DNA from: Haliea sp041746975
GTDB taxonomy: Bacteria > Pseudomonadota > Gammaproteobacteria > Pseudomonadales > Halieaceae
Direction of reading: 5' to 3'
NCBI GenBank assembly: GCA_041746975.1
Contig: JBGTGB010000267.1
Coordinates: 1 to 25,445 of the forward strand
DNA length: 25,445 nucleotides
The notes beneath the pieces were generated by a model. It had not been told where the DNA came from. It saw nothing but the letters and a program-made list of their open reading frames with translations, and did not search any database. Each line of letters starts with the position of its first letter. Positions within the stretch are counted from its first letter, which is position 1. The position numbers and the translations under genes were made by a program. This document shows positions 6,813 to 14,090 of the stretch, piece by piece.

Positions 6813-6962
6813 TCTGTAAATAATTCTGTGTAACCGCCCAGGTTAAACATAATCCGTCAACCGGCCTTCGAACTCGATCATAAACCGGTTCAAGGCCGTT
6901 CGCCCCGGATAATACGGACGATGTTCCTCACACCCTTCATTGATTCGTGACCCAACAGGAGC
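6809..6962 (-). pseudogene. Remnant of an insertion sequence: transposase 3' end and terminus
   Basis: The minus strand reads RINEGCEEHRPYYPGRTALN, then RFMIEFEGRLTDYV, and stops (TAA, 6843-6845). It looks like the extreme C-terminus of a transposase. Just outside it, GGGTCTGTAAATAATTCTGT (from 6809) has the look of an IS256-family terminal repeat. The frame is closed upstream by a TGA at 6963-6965, so only about 39 codons remain. The family assignment is tentative; that it is an IS scar is likelier than the family name. Confidence 0.4.
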
Positions 6963-6994
6963 TCACTTGGTATACGCTTACTTGTTCTGCGAAA

Positions 6995-9253
6995 TCAGAA
7001 ATGCAAGGTAAGGTCCACCCCCAGCGTGCGTGGTTCCCCGTAAGCTGCGAGACGGTCAGCGACAAAGCCTCGGAATGATCCGATCGAATCCGTTACCCAG
7101 TCCTTGTCCTCGAGATTTCGGCCCCAAAGCGCCAGTTGAAGCCTGGCCCTCTGGCCCAATCGGATATCGTCCAACACCAGACGTCCATTCAACAAGCCGT
7201 AGCTTTCAATGAAGGCGCCATAGGCGATTCGCGCATTCCCTTGGGTAAAGACGTCGTCCTGCCAACTGTAATTGAGATAGGCTGTCAGGGTGCCCAGGTC
7301 GATGTCCGGGAAGCGATACTCCACATCGAACCGATAGCTGTATTTAGGGGCGTTGGGGAGCACATAGATGTCGGTAATATCCGTGCCAGTTTGGGGATCC
7401 ACGACTTCCTTGAATTTGGCATCCAGATAGCCATAGCTCAAGCCTATCATCAGCCTCTCCGTCGGCAGTGCTTTTATATCCAGTTCTGCGCCACTGATAT
7501 CCGCTTGTCCAGCATTGAACGTGTTGGTCTGAGATGGATTGAACAGCAGCGGAATGTCTACCTGAATATCGTCGTAGTCGCTATAGAAGACCGCTGCGTT
7601 GACCTGCAAGCGGTTACTCAGCCAATCAGACTTTAGCCCAGCTTCGTAGGAAATCAATTGCTCCTCCTCGAAGCCGCGTTCGAAGTCCGAGACGCTACCA
7701 GCGCGGAGGTTGTAGCCGCCCGACTTGTAACCAGTGACAACCTTGGCATAGACCTTGCGCTGACTGTCGATACGGTACTCGGCGATCAGGCTGGGGTTGA
7801 ACTGCGAGAAGGACTGCTTGTCGCTGGCGTCAACGGGAAAAAAGATATCACGCTTTTCCGCCTCGCGCCGGTCTCGGGTATAGCGGGCGCCCAAGGTGAC
7901 CGTTAGATCATTACTGATATCGTAGGCTGCTTGCCCATAGAGCGCAACGGCTGAGTTTTTGGCAGATGTCGTGCGCTGCGTGATGATGATCCGATCTGAA
8001 AAAATCGGTGGATTCGTGAACAGGACGTCGGCGCGATCAATCTCAAATTCTGAGCCAGACTCCCGGAAATAGTAAAGCCCGGCTACATAACTGAGGCGCT
8101 TGTTCAGCAACTCGCCCAGCGCCTGCAATTCCTGCGATACCTGGCGTTGATCCAAGTCAACCGGGTCATTTTGGAAGAAGGTGAACGTGGGATTGGCAGA
8201 ATAGTCCTGGTAGACGTTCTCCTGGACCTCCCGATAACCCGTAATGGATTTGAAGGTCAGCTCATCCAGATCCCAAGTGACTGTCAGCGCGTGCCCGTCG
8301 ATCTCTGATTCACCGCCCTTGAAGGGATCCTTTAGGAGAGCACTCCCGACTCGACGGCGTTCCAGCGGGACCTCAACACCTGCAGGACCACCGAGAAAGG
8401 ATAGAATGGGAGCGAGACTGCCGAAGCCATCGCCGCTGGTGGGACCCACGCCATCGGTTGCCTGGTAGTAGTTGCTAGTAAAATCCAGGTCCGACCAGTC
8501 ATAGCTATAGTCCACCGTAACATTCTCACTGGGCTCCCAACGCAGGAGGAACAGCAGCCCTTTCTTTTCGCTTTCACCAAAGTCTCTGCCTACGCCGATG
8601 TTGCGCACGGTACCGTCTATTGCGGACTGCAGGTAAGCGAATTTGCTTTTCACGTTTCCCAGCGCTGGCAGGTCGAGCTGCGTCCTGCTACGCCAGTAAT
8701 CACGTCCGCCCAGGGATACGTCCTGCCTGACCGCAAACTCACCTGACGGAATGCCAGTGACCAGGTTGATGGCACCCCCCGTGGCGTTGCGGCCGTACAA
8801 AGTACCCTGAGGGCCACGCAGGATCTCCATACGCTCCAGGTCGGCCAGATCCATGGAAAGACCAGCGGAGCGCGCTATGTAGACGCCATTGAGATAGACC
8901 CCGACGCTCGGGTCCTGAGTGATCTGTGTCTCATTGCTACCCACCCCGCGCATGAACAGGCGGATTGTGGTCGGGCTGTAGGGGAATGCGGTAGTGCGCA
9001 GGTTGGGGACCTTGTTGGTGATGTCGCCAATGTTGGTTATCCCCAGGGCACTCAGTTGATCCGGATCAAAGGCTACCAGGGATATGGGGATATCCTGAAG
9101 ATTCTCTTCCCGTTTTTGTGCGGTAACGATGACCTCCTCCAATACCATGGGTCGAGCGCGAGAATCCTGCGCTATAGCGGGACCCATGATGGAGAAGGCA
9201 AGCAGCGAAGAAAATACGGAGAGTGTAGACGTGGGCACGATCAGCTTTTTCAT
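6995..9253 (-). CDS. TonB-dependent outer-membrane receptor
   Basis: This 752-aa active transporter would bring a specific ligand across the outer membrane using TonB-ExbBD energy. A signal peptide (about residues 1-28, ending AIA) is followed by a TonB-box-like region LEEVIVTAQKREENLQDIPI. A plug domain spans about 45-165 and includes LRGPQGTLYGRNATGGAINL. A beta-barrel of normal length ends in Phe (LGVDLTLHF), as required for BAM insertion. GGAG precedes the ATG. It is the last gene of a five-gene run, 82 bp after the AhpD-like gene, and may also have its own promoter. The TIRLFMRGVGSNETQ type of plug is common in receptors of marine and sphingomonad catabolic clusters. The ligand is unknown; the neighbours argue for an organic substrate rather than a siderophore. 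Confidence 0.92.
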   Translation of the reverse strand: MKKLIVPTSTLSVFSSLLAFSIMGPAIAQDSRARPMVLEEVIVTAQKREENLQDIPISLVAFDPDQLSALGITNIGDITNKVPNLRTTAFPYSPTTIRLFMRGVGSNETQITQDPSVGVYLNGVYIARSAGLSMDLADLERMEILRGPQGTLYGRNATGGAINLVTGIPSGEFAVRQDVSLGGRDYWRSRTQLDLPALGNVKSKFAYLQSAIDGTVRNIGVGRDFGESEKKGLLFLLRWEPSENVTVDYSYDWSDLDFTSNYYQATDGVGPTSGDGFGSLAPILSFLGGPAGVEVPLERRRVGSALLKDPFKGGESEIDGHALTVTWDLDELTFKSITGYREVQENVYQDYSANPTFTFFQNDPVDLDQRQVSQELQALGELLNKRLSYVAGLYYFRESGSEFEIDRADVLFTNPPIFSDRIIITQRTTSAKNSAVALYGQAAYDISNDLTVTLGARYTRDRREAEKRDIFFPVDASDKQSFSQFNPSLIAEYRIDSQRKVYAKVVTGYKSGGYNLRAGSVSDFERGFEEEQLISYEAGLKSDWLSNRLQVNAAVFYSDYDDIQVDIPLLFNPSQTNTFNAGQADISGAELDIKALPTERLMIGLSYGYLDAKFKEVVDPQTGTDITDIYVLPNAPKYSYRFDVEYRFPDIDLGTLTAYLNYSWQDDVFTQGNARIAYGAFIESYGLLNGRLVLDDIRLGQRARLQLALWGRNLEDKDWVTDSIGSFRGFVADRLAAYGEPRTLGVDLTLHF

Positions 9254-9335
9254 AACTCCACCCTATAATTATTGTCGTTGAACAGTGTGTTTTTTTGGAG
9301 ACTAGCTACCTACACCAAAAATCCTGCAGTAAACC

Positions 9336-9851
9336 TTATGCACCAGAGACCGAGGAAAATGTACAACTCTGACCGATTCGAAGTACTGCGGTCAGACGAC
9401 CGAAGGCCAGGAGATGACCAACGGAAATACCCAGGTCCAGTATCTCCAGGTCACTCAGATGAGTCTTCAGCCTTTCCCAGAACGCGTCTCCCATATTTTC
9501 GTGATCCAGAATAAAGCGCTCGACATATTCGATGCAGAGCTTCTCGCGTGTTGAGAACAGCGGAGAATCACGATACTCACTGACAGCGGCGTACATTTCC
9601 TCGTCAACCCCTGCGCTGATCAGTGATGGGATACGCCACCCCAGGCAGATCGGGCAGTTGTTGATCTGCGCGACCCGCATGCGGGCGCATTCCCGCTCGC
9701 GGGGGCTCAGGGAACTCTGACCATAGTCGTAAACATGGCGAGCCAGCTCGGATACAGCTGCTCCCAGGCCAGGCAGCGCTGACCAGATGTCGGTCAGTTC
9801 ATTATCCTCGTCACTTGTTAGGGTAATTCTGGCAATGGATGGCATGGTCAC
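9336..9851 (-). CDS. AhpD/carboxymuconolactone decarboxylase-like protein
   Basis: The 171-aa protein has the all-helical CMD/AhpD fold. The CxxC pair is visible as NNCPICLG (Cys66 and Cys69), preceded by the usual LSPRERECARMRVAQ helix and followed by a YVERFILDH segment. The CxxC implies a peroxidase or thiol-disulfide role rather than true lactone decarboxylation. Members are frequent in aromatic and alicyclic catabolic operons. Start is GTG at 9851 (AAGGA 3-8 nt upstream) or ATG at 9845. It lies 55 bp after the second NTF2-like gene on the same strand. Its exact role in the pathway is not determinable here. Confidence 0.85.
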   Translation of the reverse strand: MTMPSIARITLTSDEDNELTDIWSALPGLGAAVSELARHVYDYGQSSLSPRERECARMRVAQINNCPICLGWRIPSLISAGVDEEMYAAVSEYRDSPLFSTREKLCIEYVERFILDHENMGDAFWERLKTHLSDLEILDLGISVGHLLAFGRLTAVLRIGQSCTFSSVSGA

Positions 9852-9906
9852 GATTCCTTCTCAAAACAAGCCACGGAAAATCAAGTTGGAATGACAAACA
9901 CCTTTA

Positions 9907-10467
9907 TCAACTGTGGAAGGGCTTCCCCAAGCTGGTCATTTCCTGCTTCCAGCTGGCGAGCACCTCCAAGTACGCGGATGGGCTATAGAGATCCTCCTCG
10001 TACCAAAACAGTCCGTTCCCGCCGTAGCGGTTCAAGGTCACACAGGGAAACTGGTAGCGATACCGGGTATTGGGTATACCATTGTTGTAGACATCGTAGG
10101 GTTCATGGCTGCCGTCGGGATTGGGCCAGCGATTCCAGTTATAGTTGACAACCAGGTCGCCCTTGATGACATACCACTCGGGAATGAAACGCATTTCCGG
10201 CTGGGTCGCCATCAACGGGGTCATCCAGTCGCGAACCTGGCTGCGGCGCGTGAAGGTGCCGAAGTGATGGTCCACATAGAGGCACTCCTCCGTGAACATG
10301 TCTGCCCAGGTATCCCAGTCATTGATGTTGGCGCGGCGTACGTATTCAAAGAACGCCGCCTCCACCTCCTCATGAGGATAGTCCCCACGCGAGGGCGGTT
10401 CCCATCCACGTGCTGCAGAGAGGGCCCCCTCAAAACCAACTTTTCCTAGATCAATGCTCTGGCTCAT
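9907..10467 (-). CDS. NTF2-like (SnoaL-type) protein, paralogue 2
   Basis: This 186-aa protein has a SnoaL/NTF2-like cone fold. It contains DWDTWADMFTEECLYVDHHF, then GTFTRRSQVRDWMTP and YGGNGLFWYEEDLYSPSAYL. The domain covers about residues 30-180, and an N-terminal extension of about 30 residues precedes it. Family members act as isomerases, cyclases, dehydratases or ring-hydroxylase partners; the Asp/His pairs in the pocket (VDHH) could be catalytic. GAGGAG lies upstream of the ATG. It is adjacent (24 bp) to a shorter paralogue with matching motifs, so the two probably arose by duplication and may form a heteromer or act on successive intermediates. Confidence 0.82.
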   Translation of the reverse strand: MSQSIDLGKVGFEGALSAARGWEPPSRGDYPHEEVEAAFFEYVRRANINDWDTWADMFTEECLYVDHHFGTFTRRSQVRDWMTPLMATQPEMRFIPEWYVIKGDLVVNYNWNRWPNPDGSHEPYDVYNNGIPNTRYRYQFPCVTLNRYGGNGLFWYEEDLYSPSAYLEVLASWKQEMTSLGKPFHS

Positions 10468-10491
10468 GTAATGCTCCTCGGTTTCTCCGCG

Positions 10492-10950
10492 TCAATGCGG
10501 CGCAGAATGCCGCATACTGGCCGCTTGCCAGTTGGCCAACATCGCCTGCATGCTGGATGGGTTGTAGATGTCTTCCTCGTAGTGCCACTGTCCGTTGCCT
10601 GCATACTTCAACAGGCTGAAGCAGTAGGTGTAGTGGTCTTCACCGTCGCCGGGGTCGCGCATTCGCGTACCGAACTGTGCGATGATCCAGCCCCGTTCCT
10701 CGCAGATTACGTACCAGTCCACCGGGAAGGCCTCAATGTGTTGCAGTGATTCCTCCGACATCGTGTTGATGATCCACTCATAGATTTCCTGGCGACCATG
10801 AAACGTGCCCATGGCATGCTCGACATATAGAGCATCTTCCGTGTAAAAGTCGGCCCACGCGCGCCAGTCCCTGCTGGCCATTGCGTTATCCAGGGTGTCC
10901 CGGAATCGCAGAAAGGTTGTTTCCAGTTCTTTGCGGGAAAATTGCGGCAT
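10492..10950 (-). CDS. NTF2-like (SnoaL-type) protein, paralogue 1
   Basis: This 152-aa protein has the same domain as its downstream neighbour. Matching segments are DWRAWADFYTEDALYVEHAM, GTFHGRQEIYEWI, and YAGNGQWHYEEDIYNPSSMQ. The residue after YV differs (Glu for Asp), and the second His of the paralogue's VDHH is replaced by Ala (VEHA), so the pockets are not equivalent. GGGAGG precedes the ATG. It sits 15 bp after the phosphotransferase-like gene, consistent with cotranscription. The reaction is unknown; the fold allows isomerase or dehydratase chemistry or a purely binding role. Confidence 0.82.
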   Translation of the reverse strand: MPQFSRKELETTFLRFRDTLDNAMASRDWRAWADFYTEDALYVEHAMGTFHGRQEIYEWIINTMSEESLQHIEAFPVDWYVICEERGWIIAQFGTRMRDPGDGEDHYTYCFSLLKYAGNGQWHYEEDIYNPSSMQAMLANWQAASMRHSAPH

Positions 10951-10965
10951 GGTCAGCCTCCCTGG

Positions 10966-12303
10966 TCAGTCAATTGCAGAAAAGAGGCAATCGACGCGAT
11001 CTCCAAAACAGCTTTGCAATAATGCGAATTCGCGCTGTTCCATGCAGTCCAAAAGACAAATCACGGCGCTTTCCTTGTTGTGATCGAGCTCATCCGCCCC
11101 AAGGTCATCAGCAGCACCAGGAAGCTCGCGCCAGGCCCGCTCGTCCAGTTGCCGCCAGTCCACGCGAATCTGTGCTTCCCGCCCCAGATAATTCGCCACC
11201 AGCGCCATGCCCTCAATCCGTTGCCGCTGATATGCATCTGGCTGCTGCGCGGCCATGCCCGCCAATGCGTCGGCGACCAATGTGTGTAGTGAGCTCTCCG
11301 GTGCTTCCGCTACTTGCGGCACAGGGGCAGTAGCTGCACTCGAGTCAGCCAGGCTCTCCCGCAGGCAGTAGGTCAGCGCGCGACGTGTTACCGCATCCCA
11401 GCTCATAATGGAGGCAATGTCGTCGTCGCTAGTGGCACCTTCCCGGGCCAGACCCGTGGCGATAGCGCACTTCACCAATGCCTGTATCCGGTAATAGCGA
11501 ATCCTTTGCCCGTCCAGTGAATTGCCTGTCAATTGCTGGTAGTAGGCAAACAGACCAGGCAGGTCTCCGAAATCCATGAAAAATGAGCGGGCAGCAATCC
11601 ACCCTAGATCTTCCATGGGGTCGCCAAAGTGGGCCAACTCCCAGTCCAGCATGGCGCACACTTGCGTGTCGCCAAAGAGGCACTGGTTTGGGCCCGTATC
11701 TCCCTGCACCAACACCGTCCTATCAGCTATCGGCAAGTGGCGCTTAAGCCATCCCAGCGCGAACGTGAGCAGGGAGTCCTGTCGTCGGGAAGCATTGATA
11801 TACAGGTTTCTCCAGATGTTGAGTTCATTCTCCGCGTGCTCACGGTTACTGGCGGGCAAAGGCAGTCCCGTCTGCCGACTTAACGACGCCGGACTGGCTG
11901 CGTGCAGAATTGCGAGCAGCTCGATGAAGTGATGCGTGATTTTCGTCCTGCGAACGGGGTCGGTTACGAGGGCAGCGAAATCCCCGTCTCCCGGTAGGCA
12001 CTCCAATAACAACGCCTCTGGATCATCACTCACCGCAATGACTTTCGGAACGGGCAGTGATAAGGTCGAAAGGGCATCAAGTATCACCGCTTCGCGCTGC
12101 AGGGTGTAGACATTGGCCAGGCCAAATCCTGCAGGCCTCGCGCAGCGCAGAACATACTCACTCTGACTACCGCAGTGTCTCCTCACCGTGATCTTCCACG
12201 CAGGTCGGACTGTCGCCAGCCTCTCATGTGAGACAATACCTGAAGCCGTGCTTTCTTCTACCCACGTCGAGAACTCGGCCAGCCCTGTGTGCTGTAGATC
12301 CAT
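10966..12303 (-). CDS. APH/ACAD10-type phosphotransferase with C-terminal extension
   Basis: This 445-aa protein has an aminoglycoside-phosphotransferase/kinase-like fold (about residues 30-310). It shows the catalytic loop LVQGDTGPNQCLF (Asp202, Asn206; Gln replaces the usual His before Gly) and the metal-binding LDWELAHFGDPMEDLGW (Asp220). This subgroup usually accompanies acyl-CoA dehydrogenases and CoA-ester catabolism, where it may phosphorylate hydroxyacyl or alcohol substrates; antibiotic resistance is unlikely. Residues about 330-445 form an extra helical domain resembling DUF6285 (tentative), often encoded as a separate gene next to such kinases. It is first in the operon, its ATG is 24 bp from the nearer operator, and only a weak GAGA precedes the start. 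Confidence 0.83.
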   Translation of the reverse strand: MDLQHTGLAEFSTWVEESTASGIVSHERLATVRPAWKITVRRHCGSQSEYVLRCARPAGFGLANVYTLQREAVILDALSTLSLPVPKVIAVSDDPEALLLECLPGDGDFAALVTDPVRRTKITHHFIELLAILHAASPASLSRQTGLPLPASNREHAENELNIWRNLYINASRRQDSLLTFALGWLKRHLPIADRTVLVQGDTGPNQCLFGDTQVCAMLDWELAHFGDPMEDLGWIAARSFFMDFGDLPGLFAYYQQLTGNSLDGQRIRYYRIQALVKCAIATGLAREGATSDDDIASIMSWDAVTRRALTYCLRESLADSSAATAPVPQVAEAPESSLHTLVADALAGMAAQQPDAYQRQRIEGMALVANYLGREAQIRVDWRQLDERAWRELPGAADDLGADELDHNKESAVICLLDCMEQREFALLQSCFGDRVDCLFSAID

Positions 12304-12326
12304 TAGAATCTCGTATAATTTTTATA

Positions 12327-12340
12327 ATTCCATATGGAAT
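12327..12340. promoter_or_regulatory. Operator 1, perfect palindrome ATTCCATATGGAAT
   Basis: This 14-bp perfect palindrome lies between the phosphotransferase gene and the divergent TetR gene. Its right edge overlaps the -10 box of the minus-strand promoter by 3 bp, a classic repressor position. It shares ATTCCA-NN-TGGAAT with operator 2. Confidence 0.7.
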
Positions 12341-12366
12341 GTAAACCGCGATTGCGGCTTTGTCAA
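12338..12366 (-). promoter_or_regulatory. Promoter of the uptake/catabolic operon
   Basis: On the minus strand, TTGACA (12361-12366) is followed by a 17-bp spacer and TACATT (12338-12343), a good sigma70 promoter for the gene starting at 12303. It is bracketed by the two operators. Confidence 0.65.
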
Positions 12367-12371
12367 TTATT

Positions 12372-12387
12372 AATTCCATTTGGAATT
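12372..12387. promoter_or_regulatory. Operator 2, AATTCCA-TT-TGGAATT
   Basis: Perfect 7-bp arms surround a 2-bp centre. The core is the same as operator 1, and the centres are 46 bp apart. It lies on the TetR side, just upstream of the minus-strand -35 box, and could serve autoregulation of the plus-strand gene. Confidence 0.65.
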
Positions 12388-12500
12388 CTAAAAGAAAGAT
12401 GAAGTATCATACTCATGTCAAATTCATTGCCTCAGCGACAGGAAGGCCGTGGGGTATACTTCCCACCAACGACAGTTCAGCAGGGAGCTTGTACTCGAAC

Positions 12501-13094
12501 ATGCCAAAAGTCGTAGACCGAGATGTGCAAATGGAGGATCTATCGCGTTGCGCGGTGGACTTGATTGCCAGAATTGGCTTGGAGCAATTGACTCTACGAA
12601 AAGTCGCCGAAGCCCACGGCTGTACCAAAGGTATGGTGCAGTATTATTTCAAGGACAAGGAGGCCCTACTCTATAGCGCGCTAATTTACGTGACGGAGCG
12701 CTATCATCAACGCTCCAAGAAGTTGGCGGGAGATTTACAGGGGTTGGCGCTGATTGAGAGCCGCTACCGTGCGCTGTTGCCACTGAACAAGGCATTGCAT
12801 GACGAGTGGTCAGTTAGGGTGGCATTCTATACTCGGGCGTCGACAACGCCCGCGATGCAGAAACTACTGTCCCAGCACTATCAGCGAGACCTGAAGACGG
12901 GGATTAAAGACTTGGAGTTGGCACGATCTCGCGGTGAGGTTCGAGCTGATATCGATCTCGCGGATGCATATCGGTCAGTCATGTCGACGGTTGGCGGCAT
13001 TGGCCTAACCGCGGTGATGAATCCCTCCCAGCTGAGCCCCAAGGAGCAGATCAACATATTGAAGCGGTGTCTGGCTGGTTTACAGCCCTGCTGA
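12501..13094 (+). CDS. TetR-family transcriptional regulator
   Basis: This 197-aa protein starts at the ATG at 12501 (MPKVVDRDVQ), which gives the usual short N-terminal arm. The frame is open further upstream to a TTG at 12360, but that part would overlap operator 2 and is not protein-like. The TetR HTH is clear at about residues 18-60: LIARIGLEQLTLRKVAEAHG followed by CTKGMVQYYFKDKEALL. The C-terminal ligand-binding domain includes WSVRVAFYTRASTTPAMQKL, as in BetI-like members. It is divergent from the five-gene operon and next to paired palindromes, so it very likely represses that operon until an inducer, perhaps a CoA ester or the transported substrate, binds. Confidence 0.9.
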   Translation: MPKVVDRDVQMEDLSRCAVDLIARIGLEQLTLRKVAEAHGCTKGMVQYYFKDKEALLYSALIYVTERYHQRSKKLAGDLQGLALIESRYRALLPLNKALHDEWSVRVAFYTRASTTPAMQKLLSQHYQRDLKTGIKDLELARSRGEVRADIDLADAYRSVMSTVGGIGLTAVMNPSQLSPKEQINILKRCLAGLQPC

Positions 13095-13355
13095 AGATGC
13101 GCCTCCTTGGTGCCAAGCAGCAATATTGGGCAACTCTCAGCCCTGACCGCGACACGAGAGGCTGATGAAACGTCTCCTGCTACTATTGGTAGACATTTTC
13201 ACCCACACACATTGTGTACCCCTCAAGCCACTGACATCTTCCTGGCTAGCATTGAGCTCAGATACACGTACCCAACTACATGTAGTTTGAACCAGAGCGC
13301 TCAAACATCCTTCATGGGATTCCATGTACGTTGGCGGAAGGTCGACCAAAACTCT
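13095..13355. other. Gene-free junction between TetR gene and ICE fragment
   Basis: No ORF here has coding character. A perfect 14-bp palindrome, AACTACATGTAGTT, lies at 13274-13287. The ICE module stops at its left side with no further conjugation gene, so a deletion endpoint probably lies in this stretch. Confidence 0.5.
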
Positions 13356-14090
13356 CTAAAGGTACTTCTTAAACGCACTCGCGGTGATGGCGATGCTGAT
13401 GGCAAACAGTGTGGCAAAGGGCAGGATGACCCAGCTTGGGTGAAGACTGAATGGCAGCGCGAGGTACACGACCCAGGCCGTGACCAGTAGGGGTAGCGCC
13501 GATCGCTTGGACCAGTGGTAGACAAAGGAGCTCTCGCGCCCTCCGCCCCAACGGCGTAGGTCACGGCGCACCAGGCCGTCCACCAGCGCCGTCACACCAA
13601 ACAGTAGGAATACGGGTGTGGCGAGCAGTAAAATCGCCAGACGTAGCGCGAAGACCTGGGTGATCTGCAGGGCTGCGAGAATGAACTGGGCAAGCGGCTG
13701 ATACAGCCGGTGCAGGCGCACCCGCAGGCCGCTCTCCCCCACCGCTGGTGGCGTGCCCAGCCAGCTGAGGACATCCACCAGCCGGGTCCATTCAAACAGC
13801 ACGACATAGGCTCTGTCCGCCATCGTCTGGGCAAAGTGCGCCGGATCGGTACTCACCAGACTGCGGCGGAAGTCCATCTGTAGATAACCCACCTCTGCGG
13901 CCAGCATGTCCCGGCTGTGCTGTAGCCCCTGCTCCGTCCACCAGAACACCATGCCCAGCCATTCCAGCACAATGGAAAACAGCAGTGCAAACAGCAACCA
14001 GTACAGGGCCTGACTTAGGCGACCGAGCAGTCGTGTCAGAGTGCCCTGCTGTCCATTCTGTGCAGGGTGGGCACCGGTGCGCTCAGCCAT
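13356..14090 (-). CDS. ICE membrane protein, DUF4400 family
   Basis: This 244-aa inner-membrane protein belongs to the integrating conjugative element membrane protein family (TIGR03747/DUF4400). Predicted membrane segments: ALYWLLFALLFSIVLEWLGM (about 28-48), FALRLAILLLATPVFLLFGV (about 147-167), and two near the C-terminus (LLVTAWVVYLALPF, and WVILPFATLFAISIAITASA). Its ATG lies inside the end of traD (8-nt overlap), so translation is coupled. It works with TraD in conjugative transfer; the exact role is unknown. Length is normal, and it is the last intact ICE gene before the left break. Confidence 0.85.
   Translation of the reverse strand: MAERTGAHPAQNGQQGTLTRLLGRLSQALYWLLFALLFSIVLEWLGMVFWWTEQGLQHSRDMLAAEVGYLQMDFRRSLVSTDPAHFAQTMADRAYVVLFEWTRLVDVLSWLGTPPAVGESGLRVRLHRLYQPLAQFILAALQITQVFALRLAILLLATPVFLLFGVTALVDGLVRRDLRRWGGGRESSFVYHWSKRSALPLLVTAWVVYLALPFSLHPSWVILPFATLFAISIAITASAFKKYL

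Larger units (their letters stand above)
6731..6994. other. Intergenic region with terminator-like hairpin and IS remnant
   Basis: This gap lies between the convergent 235-aa gene and the TonB receptor. It contains the GC hairpin at 6793-6812 and the 3' end of a transposase at 6843-6962 with a possible IS terminus beside it. No intact gene is seen. Confidence 0.6.

Noticed and set aside
10881..11333. Plus-strand ORF opposite the phosphotransferase gene
   Set aside because: It is antisense to a conserved protein with Brenner-type motifs, has no ribosome-binding site and no recognisable domain.
13274..13287. 14-bp perfect palindrome AACTACATGTAGTT
   Set aside because: No gene start is close and only one copy was seen. 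It may be chance or part of a lost ICE end, so it is not called a regulatory site.
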